A stretch of DNA of 33,293 bases from Gemmatimonadota bacterium (GCA_022340755.1 JAJDNI010000057.1:1-33293), one strand, 5' to 3'; shown: positions 23,081 to 31,253, counted from the first letter of the stretch. Notes: generated by a model from the sequence alone, not told the origin. Translations and numbers: made by a program.

Positions 23081-23932
23081 TCAGTTCCTCGATGCCAGCC
23101 AGAGCTGGCTTGATCGGTAGTCCACGCTGAGAACGAAGTTTCGCAGCACGTCGGACCCGATGCCGAGGGCGATCCTGGTGGGAAGACCCTTGCTGATCCC
23201 CGCGGTGTCGACGACGCGGGCCGATCCCACCGTCCAGCTCCAGGACCCCAGGCGGACGTTTCCGACCTCCGCTCCCCGCTCCGTGACGGGCAGACGCAGG
23301 GCTTCCACGAGCGAGCGGTCGATGGTGGTGCGGCTCTTTCCCGTGTCGATCTCGACGAGGACATCCCTCCCCTCGAGCTGGGCATACGTGAGGATGAGAA
23401 GCGGATCCCCCGGAGAGCGGACAAGAGGGAATGCCTCGAAGGGTGGGCCCACGTTACCCACCGTGTTGGAATCCGTCGCGATCAATCGTCTCCCGTAGTC
23501 GATGGTGAACCGGGTGCCGGGGAGCTGCGCGGGGCCCACGAGTCCGGGAAGCGATGGATCCGAGAACTCGAAGACGGAAAGAGAATCATAGTGCGCGCCG
23601 AACACCTCCACGCTGGCGCCGTGAGCCGTGCATCCGGTGGAGATCAACCGCCCGGCGGAGTCTCTTCGGTTCCACCGCTCGGAGCAGGGCAGACCCAGAC
23701 GGTCGAAGATGGCGGAATCGACAGTGAGGCCGACCATGTCTCCGGTGTCGAAGGGCATCCAGACCGTGTCCGCCCCGAACCCGACCGGGACCCAGGGATA
23801 TCCGAAGTCCCGGATCTCGAGCGCATGGAGATGCGCCTGGTCGTATCCGAAGAGTCCTTGCCACGGCGGCTCCTGGCCCTGTGCTTCGCACGCGAAGAGG
23901 AATGTGCCGACGATGCATAGCTTCCAGCCCAC
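23081..23932 (-). CDS. Exported two-lobed pepsin/retropepsin-like aspartic protease
   Basis: The 283-residue precursor begins with a short signal (WKLCIVGTFLFAC, lipobox-like around Cys15). Two aspartic-protease motifs follow in one chain: MPFDTGDMVGLTVD (Asp62) and VLVEIDTGKSRTTID (Asp196), each followed by the hydrophobic-hydrophobic-Gly region typical of the fold (LGIGSDVLRNFVLSVDY in the second lobe). Most bacterial retropepsin-like proteins have one DTG and must dimerise; this one has two. The second lobe matches the family better than the first, so the first might be non-catalytic. The start is GTG 23932, with GGGGAGG upstream. Substrate and location (lipid-anchored or periplasmic) are inferred. 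Confidence 0.75.
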   Translation of the reverse strand: MGWKLCIVGTFLFACEAQGQEPPWQGLFGYDQAHLHALEIRDFGYPWVPVGFGADTVWMPFDTGDMVGLTVDSAIFDRLGLPCSERWNRRDSAGRLISTGCTAHGASVEVFGAHYDSLSVFEFSDPSLPGLVGPAQLPGTRFTIDYGRRLIATDSNTVGNVGPPFEAFPLVRSPGDPLLILTYAQLEGRDVLVEIDTGKSRTTIDRSLVEALRLPVTERGAEVGNVRLGSWSWTVGSARVVDTAGISKGLPTRIALGIGSDVLRNFVLSVDYRSSQLWLASRN

Positions 23933-24038
23933 GATCCCCTCCCCTCACCTGACGGCAAGCGCGATCACGAATCTCATCGGACGAGACCACCGCCATGCCG
24001 CGAGCACCGGATAGCCCCTGAACAGGACGGTGGCGGCA

Positions 24039-24815
24039 TCAAGCAGCCAGACCAGCTCGTCGAGTGTCTCGGCGTCTCGTCATCGTCTTCGGGCCCCACA
24101 CCACACTCACCAATATTGCCACGGCAACGGTGATCAGGCCGACAACTCGCGGATCGTAGTGTGATCCTTGGTTCGGAAAAAGCTGCCAGCTGACGTTCAC
24201 GCTGGCATGGCACAATGCCGCCGCCGTGACGCTGTGGCCGGCGTTGTTGTAGACCCAGACGAGCAGGACGCGAGCGGCGCCGATATTCAGTACCTGCCAG
24301 GCCGTCCAGCCGACGGATCGGCCGACCTCGAGAAGCGGCACGACATGCCACACGCCCGTGACTACGCCGATGAGTGCGGCAGCCTGGAGGGCGGTCATGT
24401 TCTTCTGTAGCCGATCCGTCGCGTATCCGGACCAGCCGAGCTCCTCGGCGAGCGCCGCAAGGATCACCATTGCCAGCATTCCCGGGACCGCCCCCCACGC
24501 GACCTGCGGACCGGGGAGCTCCATTCGTAGCAGACGCATCAGCCCATAGGCCGCGATCGCGATGCCGGGCATCAGCAGAAACGTGGGCACGTACCAGAGC
24601 CGCCGGTCGATTCGCGAGAGGTCCAGGGACCTTCTCAGGACGCGGACGACGCCGTCGCGCCCATCGTCCTTCCAGGAGAGCAGCACGGCGGCAGTCACCG
24701 GGCACACGACCATCAGGGAGCTCAACGGGACGCCGGGCAACAACTGGACGTGGAGAAGGCCGCCGACGATCCACAGCGGTAGCGACAATCCGAATACGAG
24801 CAGGAAGAACGTCAT
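24039..24815 (-). CDS. CPBP family intramembrane metalloprotease (CAAX-like/Abi)
   Basis: The 258-residue membrane protein has about seven hydrophobic segments. CPBP motif 1 is AEELGWSGYATDRLQ (Glu124, Glu125; the usual EExxxR has Ser129 where Arg is expected), motif 2 is GVWHVVP (His157) and motif 3 is CHASVN (His203, Asn207). All metal-site residues remain, so activity is plausible. Family members process prenylated or small membrane proteins, give bacteriocin self-immunity or act in stress response. The ATG overlaps the stop of the upstream ADP-ribosylglycohydrolase gene (ATGA at 24812-24815), so the two are translated together. Confidence 0.86.
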   Translation of the reverse strand: MTFFLLVFGLSLPLWIVGGLLHVQLLPGVPLSSLMVVCPVTAAVLLSWKDDGRDGVVRVLRRSLDLSRIDRRLWYVPTFLLMPGIAIAAYGLMRLLRMELPGPQVAWGAVPGMLAMVILAALAEELGWSGYATDRLQKNMTALQAAALIGVVTGVWHVVPLLEVGRSVGWTAWQVLNIGAARVLLVWVYNNAGHSVTAAALCHASVNVSWQLFPNQGSHYDPRVVGLITVAVAILVSVVWGPKTMTRRRDTRRAGLAA

Positions 24816-25717
24816 GCGTGGTCCACCAACCTGTCGGCCAGGGAAGCGATGTCCGCTCGCATGGCGAGCTTGCTCAGCCATCGGTCGGGAATGCCGTCCT
24901 CTCCGTAGTGCGCTCCAGCGAGTTGCCCGCACACGGCCGCGGTAGTATCGGCGTCGTCGCCGAGGTTCGCCGCGGCGAGAGTCGCGGACTCGAAGTCGTC
25001 GGTGCGAAGGAAGCACCAGAGGGCTGCTTCGAGTGAATCGACACAGTAGCCGGAGCCTTTGATCTCCCCGACGGATTTCGAGGCGTACGTACCTTCGGCG
25101 ACCTCGCGAATGCGCTCCGACATCCAGCTCGCCGGGGGCACGCTCAGGACAGCTTCCGTCTTTGTCGCACCGGAGAGGAGTCTGTCCAGGATCCCACCGA
25201 GAACGCGGCATGCCGAAACCGCCTCCTCGGCTCCATGCGTGGTCAACGAGCTCGAGCCCGCGTACTCGTCGACGGCAGCCGCATCCGGATGGTAATAGAG
25301 CACTGCCGGTGCGAGCCGCATGATCGAACCGTTGCCCGCGGTCCACGCATCGGTGGAGCCGCTATTCGGGTCGCCCGTCTCCTCGAAGCGGTGGAGTGCC
25401 CCGCGTACGGTGTTCCCGATGTCGAAGCACCGACCGTTGGAGCTCAGGTAGCCCTCCCGATACCACCGCACATATCGCCGCAGCTGGTCCACCGGGTCGA
25501 AGCCCTGGCATTCGACAAGGCTGGTGCCGAGACAGAGAGCCATGGAAGTGTCGTCGGTCCATTCGCCGGCCTCGAGCCGGAACGGACCTCCGCCGACCAT
25601 GTCCACGACGGGCGGGAAGGTCCCTCGGGAAGAGAACTCGACCGTCGTCCCGACGGCATCACCCGTGGCCAGGCCGAGCAGACAGCCCCGTCCTCGCTTC
25701 GACAAGCTCAGACTCAT
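24812..25717 (-). CDS. ADP-ribosylglycohydrolase (DraG/ARH type)
   Basis: The 301-residue protein has the full ARH metal-site set: LLGLATGDAVG (14-23), EWTDDTSMA (Thr54, Asp55, Asp56), AGNGSIMRLAP (127-137) and NLGDDADTTAAVCGQLAGAHYG condensed at 251-272 (Asp254, Asp255, Asp257, Thr258). Such enzymes bind two Mg ions and remove ADP-ribose from arginine or other groups, from DNA, or from small molecules. No ADP-ribosyltransferase is encoded in the window, so the substrate is open. It sits between an APH-family kinase (25 bases upstream) and a CPBP protease (ATGA overlap) in an evident operon. The ATG at 25717 has AGGGGG very close upstream. Confidence 0.92.
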   Translation of the reverse strand: MSLSLSKRGRGCLLGLATGDAVGTTVEFSSRGTFPPVVDMVGGGPFRLEAGEWTDDTSMALCLGTSLVECQGFDPVDQLRRYVRWYREGYLSSNGRCFDIGNTVRGALHRFEETGDPNSGSTDAWTAGNGSIMRLAPAVLYYHPDAAAVDEYAGSSSLTTHGAEEAVSACRVLGGILDRLLSGATKTEAVLSVPPASWMSERIREVAEGTYASKSVGEIKGSGYCVDSLEAALWCFLRTDDFESATLAAANLGDDADTTAAVCGQLAGAHYGEDGIPDRWLSKLAMRADIASLADRLVDHA

Positions 25718-25742
25718 CCCCCTATCTCACATCGATTCCATG

Positions 25743-26672
25743 TCAGGATGTGCTCCCTTCAGCAAAGCAATTCTTCACCCAAGCGACGAGCGGAGCGACT
25801 TCTTCATCGTGCACGTATGCATGTCCAAGCCACATGAGAGGAAGGAGCCTCGCCATGAAGCCCAGACGATGTCTGAAGCCCTCATCGATCTCGAGGGGAT
25901 AGTGCCTGAGGACGTCATCCACAAAGCCCCATCCGGCGAACGGTACCAGCGGTGCGAAATCACGGGCGGGATCTCCCAGGATGGCGTCCGTCCAGTCGAG
26001 GATTCCGACGAGGCGTCCCGTCTCGGGGTCGACCAGGAGGTGTTCCGGCGACACGTCGTGGTGGATCATTCGAAGCGGGGCATCGAGACGCCGTAGCGGG
26101 TCATCGACCTGGGACAACCATTCGACCGCCTCGTTCAGGGTACCGTCGCGGTCGTTGAGCGCACGCACCCCGGCCAAGCCGCGAGTGAACCAGTCAATGC
26201 GTCCGGGCTCGCTTCGGTCGAGCTCGGCAAGCCCGGCGGTGCGAGCCACCGCCTCCGGAACCGAGTGGATCGTCCCCAGGGCCTCGCCGAGGCTCTCGGC
26301 CAACGCAGAACGCAGGGCATCCGAGATATCGTCGGCGCGAACACCCGGAATCAACGGATGCGCCGCGATGGGATAGGGGAACTCCGGAACTGCGTGGCTC
26401 ATCACCCTTACAAGCGGGACCGATACCGATCTAGGCAGAACCGAGCGCGCGAGCTCCAGAATCGGACCTTCCCGCTCGAACAGGGAAACCACGTCGGCCC
26501 GACGCGGAAAACGGAACAGCCAATCGTCCGAGCTTCGATACGCATCGAAGTCCCAGCCGGAACCGACCCACTCGAGAGAGTCGGCCGCAGCCTCGGGGAA
26601 GGCTGCGCGCACGACCGCACGTGCAGTGCCGAGGGTGAGCGGACGATCGGCGTGCCAGGGCGGGGGGCTCAT
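25743..26672 (-). CDS. APH-family phosphotransferase (Mph/APH(2'')-like)
   Basis: The 309-residue protein has an N-lobe with SGWDFDAYRSSDDWLFRFPRR condensed (nucleotide-binding region, FRFPR in place of a Lys-containing strand, as in the macrolide kinase and APH(2'') group), a catalytic loop MIHHDVSPEHLLVD (His205, Asp206) and GILDWTDAILGDPARDFA (Asp226). The DVSPEH loop replaces HGDxxxxN: Asn is His at the metal position, which may change activity. Substrates in this large family range from drugs to sugars and lipids, so a resistance role is unproven. The ATG at 26672 lacks a clear ribosome binding site. It is 25 bases upstream of the ADP-ribosylglycohydrolase gene. Confidence 0.85.
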   Translation of the reverse strand: MSPPPWHADRPLTLGTARAVVRAAFPEAAADSLEWVGSGWDFDAYRSSDDWLFRFPRRADVVSLFEREGPILELARSVLPRSVSVPLVRVMSHAVPEFPYPIAAHPLIPGVRADDISDALRSALAESLGEALGTIHSVPEAVARTAGLAELDRSEPGRIDWFTRGLAGVRALNDRDGTLNEAVEWLSQVDDPLRRLDAPLRMIHHDVSPEHLLVDPETGRLVGILDWTDAILGDPARDFAPLVPFAGWGFVDDVLRHYPLEIDEGFRHRLGFMARLLPLMWLGHAYVHDEEVAPLVAWVKNCFAEGSTS

Positions 26673-26733
26673 TCAGGGGGATCTCACACTGCCACCGGAG
26701 CCAGGACCCGCCGGCCCACTCGGCACGCTCCTC

Positions 26734-27414
26734 TCACTCGGAGCTCGAGCCGGAGGGAAGCGAGCGCGTCGGTCCGGGATCGTCGGAAGGCGACGAAACA
26801 TGTCTGACCTCGACCCTACCGAAGACTGACCAACCGGTGAGGACGACCACCCGGTCTGATCCTTGCTCCCGGGCGGTTGGGACTTCCACGGCCCGGTGGG
26901 CGAAGCGGCCGGCGAACGCCCGTCCGCGGCATTCCACCCGCAGATCCTCCGGCAAGAGCAGCTCGATATTGCCCATGATCGCGCGCACGCGAATCTCGGT
27001 GACCCCCTCCTGGAGCTGAGCCTGCCGGAGATCCAACACGATATTCCCCAGGGTCGACCGAAGCTGCAGCTCGGCGGGCACGACCAACCTGCCGCCGCGC
27101 TCAACGCTGCTCAGCACCGATGAAAGCTTGGCGGACACCGCCCGAGCCGGGCCGACCTGCTTCGATTCAGTCGCGGCGGGTAGGTCCGCAGTGACCGCTG
27201 CCACCGCGCTCTCGCTCGCGGCCTTGTACACTTCCGTCACCCGCCTCTCGAACTCCTCCGCCGACAGGTAGTCCTCCGCGAAGGCCGTCGACAGCAGTTG
27301 GATGGCAGCCTCCCGTACCTCCGGCGCCGGCAGCTTGGTCTGTTTCCCACTCACATCGGGCAGGCCTGCTGATGTCGGGCCCGTGGAAGCGGGCCGATCC
27401 TCGTCTTCCATCAT
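26734..27414 (-). CDS. DUF1707 plus LiaF-like C-terminal domain protein
   Basis: The 226-residue protein has an N-terminal DUF1707-like segment (about 28-80: EVREAAIQLLSTAFAEDYLSAEEFERRVTEVYKA in condensed form, then VTADLP). A C-terminal beta-repeat of the LiaF/DUF2154 'cell wall-active antibiotics response' type follows (STLGNIVLDL, RAIMGNIELLLPEDLRVECRG). There is no membrane segment between them, unlike many LiaF proteins, so it is probably soluble. Such proteins often accompany envelope-stress signalling. The ATG at 27414 (a second one follows at once) has no strong ribosome binding site. It is in the same direction as, and upstream of, the APH/ADP-ribosylglycohydrolase/CPBP cluster. Confidence 0.8.
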   Translation of the reverse strand: MMEDEDRPASTGPTSAGLPDVSGKQTKLPAPEVREAAIQLLSTAFAEDYLSAEEFERRVTEVYKAASESAVAAVTADLPAATESKQVGPARAVSAKLSSVLSSVERGGRLVVPAELQLRSTLGNIVLDLRQAQLQEGVTEIRVRAIMGNIELLLPEDLRVECRGRAFAGRFAHRAVEVPTAREQGSDRVVVLTGWSVFGRVEVRHVSSPSDDPGPTRSLPSGSSSE

Positions 27415-27468
27415 CGTCGCTCGTTGGTGTCGACCACGACCTGGAGTGTCGTCGCCGGAGTCTGTCGT

Positions 27469-27570
27469 CTAGGAGGCCGCTCCATACGTCCGCCGAGCCC
27501 ACTCGACAGTGCGGACGGCCCCCTCGTTCACTTCACGCACGACCGGCACAAGCAGGCCCAGCGTGTCCAT
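27469..27570 (-). CDS. Possible 33-residue peptide with a strong ribosome binding site
   Basis: ATG 27570 is preceded by an unusually strong polypurine tract (GAGGGAGGGAGGGGGAAT, 27573-27590). The frame reads MDTLGLLVPVVREVNEGAVR, then TVEWARRTYGAAS and stop, with most codons ending in G/C. The product would be a short amphipathic helix. It starts 20 bases after the GNAT stop and ends 54 bases before the DUF1707 gene, in an operon-like run. No family is recognised, and a chance frame cannot be excluded. Confidence 0.35.
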   Translation of the reverse strand: MDTLGLLVPVVREVNEGAVRTVEWARRTYGAAS

Positions 27571-27590
27571 CTGATTCCCCCTCCCTCCCT

Positions 27591-28136
27591 CTAATCGCGG
27601 ACCTTGCTGAAGCAGAGGGCATCTCGAGGTTCGTCGCCGAGGTTGGGGTGACGTTCCCACCGCCGAAGCACACCCTCCAGCTCGAAGCCGGACTTCTGGA
27701 GGACTCGCGCTGATGCCCGGTTCTCCGGGTCGCATGTCGCCCACACGCGGTAGATCGCGGGCTGCGCCAGCCAGTATTCGATGAGCGGGCGAAGAGCTTC
27801 CACCATGTACCCCTCGCCCCATGAATCTCTCGCAAGCAGGTAGCCCAGGTTCACGCCGTGGTGGCCGGGGCGACACGCCAAGGCGCCGACGAGCGCCCCC
27901 GAGCCGAGGTTCTCGATGTGCCAGACGAACTCCGTCCCGTCTTCCCAGGAGGCGATGCAGCGCGCGATGTGTTGCTCGGCCTGCGCCAACGTCTCGTGAG
28001 GTCGCCACACGAGGTAGCGGCTGACCGCCGGGTCCTGGGTCCAGCGCTCGAAGATCTCCGCAGCGTCGGAGAGGACGGGGCGGCGCAGTCGCAGCCGCTC
28101 GGTCTCGAATTCCTCAGGTGGAGTGTTCGGCTCCAT
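27591..28136 (-). CDS. GNAT acetyltransferase, RimJ/RimL-like
   Basis: The 181-residue protein has the RimJ/RimL layout: FETERLRLRRPVLSDAAEIF at the N-terminus, GVNLGYLLARDSWGEGYMVEAL with the acetyl-CoA loop (about 95-115), and VWATCDPENRASARVLQKSGFELEG near the C-terminus. Such enzymes acetylate ribosomal protein N-termini or small molecules; the target is unknown. The ATG at 28136 is at the family's usual start; GAGG lies nine bases upstream. The frame continues further up but has no support. The gap to the ICMT-like gene upstream is 26 bases, so they are co-transcribed. Confidence 0.87.
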   Translation of the reverse strand: MEPNTPPEEFETERLRLRRPVLSDAAEIFERWTQDPAVSRYLVWRPHETLAQAEQHIARCIASWEDGTEFVWHIENLGSGALVGALACRPGHHGVNLGYLLARDSWGEGYMVEALRPLIEYWLAQPAIYRVWATCDPENRASARVLQKSGFELEGVLRRWERHPNLGDEPRDALCFSKVRD

Positions 28137-28162
28137 GGAACGCGTCCTCACCCCCTGGCGAC

Positions 28163-28711
28163 TCAAAACAGAAAGGGCACGAATCGATGCGTGCGTTTCA
28201 TGTACTCGAGGTACTCGGTCCCGAACCGCTTCAGGTTCTCGGCCTCCTCGCTCTTCGCCGTCACGATCAGTGACAAGGTGGCCACGGCACCGAGCGCGAG
28301 CGTGCCGATCGTAACACGCTTCAGGAGCGCTCCCCAGGCCAGAAAGAAGACCGAGCTGTACATGGGGTGACGGATGTACCGGTAGACGCCGGCGGTGACG
28401 AGTCGACCGGTTTCCTCCCATCCGTACTCAGGTGTCATCTCCGCTGAAGGTCGAAACCCTCCCAGGCGACGGAGCAGCACGAAACCCCAAGCGACGAAGA
28501 GCCCGGACACACACAGGAAGACCCAAGAGGCGAGTTGGGGCGCCCTGAAAGGCTCCCGGAGCCAATACGGGACGGTCAGGATGAGCAGGGCGAGTACGGC
28601 TTCGAACGCGAAGAAACGCGGGAAGCCATGCGACCTCGGGTGGGACAGGGACCGTCTCGAGACCCAGATGATCGGCACGGAAAGCGCGATGAATATGGCG
28701 AGGCGAGCCAT
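28163..28711 (-). CDS. Isoprenylcysteine carboxyl methyltransferase-like membrane protein
   Basis: The 182-residue protein has five hydrophobic segments. The SAM-binding C-terminal signature of the ICMT/PEMT group is clear: RLVTAGVYRYIRHPMYSSVFF (about 102-122), then EEAENLKRFGTEYLEYMKRTHRFVP. It is shorter than, and divergent from, the other member at 5315-5905, so the two are unlikely to be recent duplicates. The substrate is unknown. The ATG at 28711 follows AAGGCGG. It leads into the GNAT gene 26 bases downstream. Confidence 0.8.
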   Translation of the reverse strand: MARLAIFIALSVPIIWVSRRSLSHPRSHGFPRFFAFEAVLALLILTVPYWLREPFRAPQLASWVFLCVSGLFVAWGFVLLRRLGGFRPSAEMTPEYGWEETGRLVTAGVYRYIRHPMYSSVFFLAWGALLKRVTIGTLALGAVATLSLIVTAKSEEAENLKRFGTEYLEYMKRTHRFVPFLF

Positions 28712-28823
28712 GGTCCGCCTTGACCTCTCGCGGTCTGACGACTTTGGGGTTCTGGTGCAGGCGCATGATGCGAACCGGGACGCCCATGCTGCAAGACTCG
28801 AGCGCCACGGTCCGTTTGCCGGC

Positions 28824-28851
28824 CCGGCGGCAGGAGCCCCTGGACCGCCGG
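28824..28851 (-). terminator. Hairpin after the kinase gene
   Basis: CCGGCGG (28824-28830) pairs with 28845-28851, with an inner CAGG/CCTG stem and a 2-base bulge, about 44 bases past the kinase stop. No U-run follows. Confidence 0.35.
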
Positions 28852-28894
28852 CACGGCAGACCTTGGCTGGGACGCGCGCCTTCGGACCGGGCCT

Positions 28895-31147
28895 CTACGC
28901 CTTGAACGCGGCTACGCGTTGGGCAGCGCGGTCGAGTACCCCGGCGAAGTCCTCACGTCCTCGAAGAGGTTCGTAAAACGGACTCAGCCGGGCGAGGTAG
29001 TCATGCGGATAGAAGCCCAGGGTCACGGCACGATCGAGCAACGCGACGGCGCGATCGTGCTCGCCGGCCATCGCGTAGGACTCGGCGAGATGGCCCGTGT
29101 GGTGCCCGTCCAGGGAGAGCTGGTCCACGTGGGACAACAGCTCCAGCGCTTCGTCCCGGCGGCCGGCCACGGCCGCCACGAGGGCCCGGAGCTGCGCCGT
29201 GTACGGGAGCTCCGCCGCGTGCCCGGCGAGCCAGGCACCCTCTCGCTCCGCGTCGGTGAATCGTCCGAGCAGCGCGTAGTGGTAGCCCAACCCCCAGTGG
29301 AAGATGAGCCCCATCGGCGCCAGTCTCACCGCTTCTTCCATCGCCGGCAGCCCTTCCAACGGACGGCCCCGGAACCAGCTGTTCGACCCGACGAGGACGT
29401 GGGCCAGCGGAGAGAGCGGATCGCGCGCGACCCATTCCAGGCCCGGCCGCGGATCCGTGTCCCCGGCAGCGTTGAGGGCGATCCCATGAAAGAAGTGCAC
29501 GTCCCCGTCGGCGGGGTCCAGCTCCATGGCTCGCCGCAGGGAGCGCGCCGCCGTGACGAGATCGCCGCGCTCGTATCCGAGGAAGCCCAGGATCGCGTGG
29601 CCGAATGCCTGATCGGGCTCCGCCTCGATCAAGCCACGGGCCTCTCGCTCGATCTCGTCCATCAATGCGTCGTCACGCGATGCCCCCGTGCGCAGGAGCA
29701 TAATCGACATCATGGCCCGCAGTGCCCGCAGCGCCGGAACCTCTCCTTCGAGCTCCACGGCGCGGTCGATGAGCGGCTTCGCGCGGGCGACGTCGTAACC
29801 GGCGAGGACCTCTCGGGCCTTCAGGTAGAGCTCGAACGCGCGCGCGTCCCGGATGGGCCTCTCGGCCAGTCGCGCGCTCTCGCTCGGGGAGAGCACCACG
29901 TCCAGTGCGCCGACGATGGATCGGGCGACACGCTCCTGGACGTCGAAGACGTCATCCATGGTACCGCTGAACGTCTCTGCCCAGGCCGGGTGGTCGGTAC
30001 GCACATCGACGAGCTGTGCGCTGATGCGAAGCGCGCTCCCGGCCTTGCGCACGCTACCGGTCAATGCCGAGGCCACCCCTAGCTCTTCCCCGATCTCCCG
30101 CAGGCTCCTGCTCGTGCCTTTGTATTGCATCGCCGACGTTCGGGGAACGACCCGCAGGGCCTTCACCCGCGACAGAGCGGTGATGGTCTCCTCGGTGAGC
30201 CCGTCGCTGAAGTACTCATTCTCCGGGTCAGGGCTTAGATTCTCGAAGGGCAGCACGACCACCGAGCGGTCGGTATGGGGAGCGACCGTCGACCCGGCGG
30301 TCGAGGTCGAGCTCTCGGAGCGGAGCGCGGCCACCACGTGCCCGCCGGTCGCCGTACGCTCGTCGGCCGCCTTGGCCATCAGCTTCTCGAGGATTCGGGA
30401 GACCGCCTCCGGCACCCCGGGACGTAGCGACGAGACGGGCGGTGGCGTGTGCACGAAGCGACGTGCAATGGTCGCCTGGACCGTGGAGCCGGAGAACGCG
30501 GCCTCTCCGGTGAGCATCTCGAATCCCAGGCACCCCAGCGCGAAGAGGTCGCTCTTCCCGTCGATGGGCTCGCCCGCTGCCTGCTCGGGACTCATGTACG
30601 TGGGCGTGCCCACGGTGACGCCGATCTGGGTGAACGTGTTCGACTCGGACGAGGCCGCGTCCACCGCCTTGCCAATGCCGAAGTCGGCGACAATGGCGTG
30701 CCCCTCGTGCAGCAGGATGTTCTCCGGCTTGATGTCCCGGTGGACGATCCCGTGTCGATGCGCGTAGTCGAGCGCGTCGGCCACCTCACCGAGAATCCGG
30801 ACCGCCTCGTCGACCGGCAGCCTCGGTTCGCGGTCCAGTCGGTCCCGCAGCGTGTCGCCCTGCATGAGCGGCATGGTGAACCAGAGCACCCCGTCGGCGT
30901 CCCCCGAGTCGTGAAGGGGAAGGATGTGCGGATGCGTCAGGCTGGCGGCCAGGTGGATCTCGCGGAGGAAGCGCTCGCGCCCGAGGGCTTCCGACAGCTC
31001 TGGCCGAAGCACCTTGAGGGCGACCTCCCGCCCGTGCCTCTGGTCGTCGGCACGGTACACCGTCGCCATGCCACCGGCGCCGATGGGCGCACCGATGGTG
31101 TAGCGACCCTCGAGGGCCGCGCTGAGGCGATTCGGAGCCGGATCCAT
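28895..31147 (-). CDS. Ser/Thr protein kinase with TolB-N/FlgO-like domain and TPR repeats
   Basis: The 750-residue protein has a Hanks-type kinase (about 16-275): glycine loop GAGGMATVY, Lys45, HRDIKPEN (His136-Asp138) and DFG (155-157), followed by MSPEQ. A TolB-N/FlgO-like domain comes next (about 293-415: VVVLPFENLSPDPENEYFSDGL), then TPR-like helices to the end. All catalytic residues are present. There is no membrane segment, so it is soluble. This architecture is abundant in Gemmatimonadota and Acidobacteriota and mostly uncharacterised. The ATG has no ribosome binding site; a TATAGT box ends nine bases before it, suggesting a leaderless message. A hairpin at 28824-28851 follows the stop. 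Confidence 0.95.
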   Translation of the reverse strand: MDPAPNRLSAALEGRYTIGAPIGAGGMATVYRADDQRHGREVALKVLRPELSEALGRERFLREIHLAASLTHPHILPLHDSGDADGVLWFTMPLMQGDTLRDRLDREPRLPVDEAVRILGEVADALDYAHRHGIVHRDIKPENILLHEGHAIVADFGIGKAVDAASSESNTFTQIGVTVGTPTYMSPEQAAGEPIDGKSDLFALGCLGFEMLTGEAAFSGSTVQATIARRFVHTPPPVSSLRPGVPEAVSRILEKLMAKAADERTATGGHVVAALRSESSTSTAGSTVAPHTDRSVVVLPFENLSPDPENEYFSDGLTEETITALSRVKALRVVPRTSAMQYKGTSRSLREIGEELGVASALTGSVRKAGSALRISAQLVDVRTDHPAWAETFSGTMDDVFDVQERVARSIVGALDVVLSPSESARLAERPIRDARAFELYLKAREVLAGYDVARAKPLIDRAVELEGEVPALRALRAMMSIMLLRTGASRDDALMDEIEREARGLIEAEPDQAFGHAILGFLGYERGDLVTAARSLRRAMELDPADGDVHFFHGIALNAAGDTDPRPGLEWVARDPLSPLAHVLVGSNSWFRGRPLEGLPAMEEAVRLAPMGLIFHWGLGYHYALLGRFTDAEREGAWLAGHAAELPYTAQLRALVAAVAGRRDEALELLSHVDQLSLDGHHTGHLAESYAMAGEHDRAVALLDRAVTLGFYPHDYLARLSPFYEPLRGREDFAGVLDRAAQRVAAFKA

Positions 31148-31155
31148 GGGGCCAC

Positions 31156-31161
31156 ACTATA
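31156..31161 (-). promoter_or_regulatory. Candidate -10 element (TATAGT) of the kinase gene
   Basis: On the minus strand TATAGT lies nine bases before the ATG at 31147, putting the expected start of transcription within two or three bases of the start codon. TGTTCG lies 17 bases upstream as a poor -35. There is no Shine-Dalgarno sequence (GTGTGGCCCC precedes the ATG). Confidence 0.38.
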
Positions 31162-31253
31162 CAGACCGTCCGAGAACGCGAACAGAGTTTCGTCCCATCT
31201 CGCGCACAAAGCGTGGCCCCGCCGCTGCCTCGGCGCTCCTGGGTCCACGCCGA

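Noticed and set aside
24039..24815. CPBP protease as part of a known abortive-infection or bacteriocin system
   Set aside because: No toxin, bacteriocin precursor, restriction or other defence gene lies nearby, and the neighbours are an ADP-ribosylglycohydrolase and a kinase.
20931..26672. Treating the two APH genes and the GNAT genes as an acquired resistance island
   Set aside because: Codon use is uniform, there are no insertion sequences, integrases or attachment repeats, and the genes are spread over several strands and operons.
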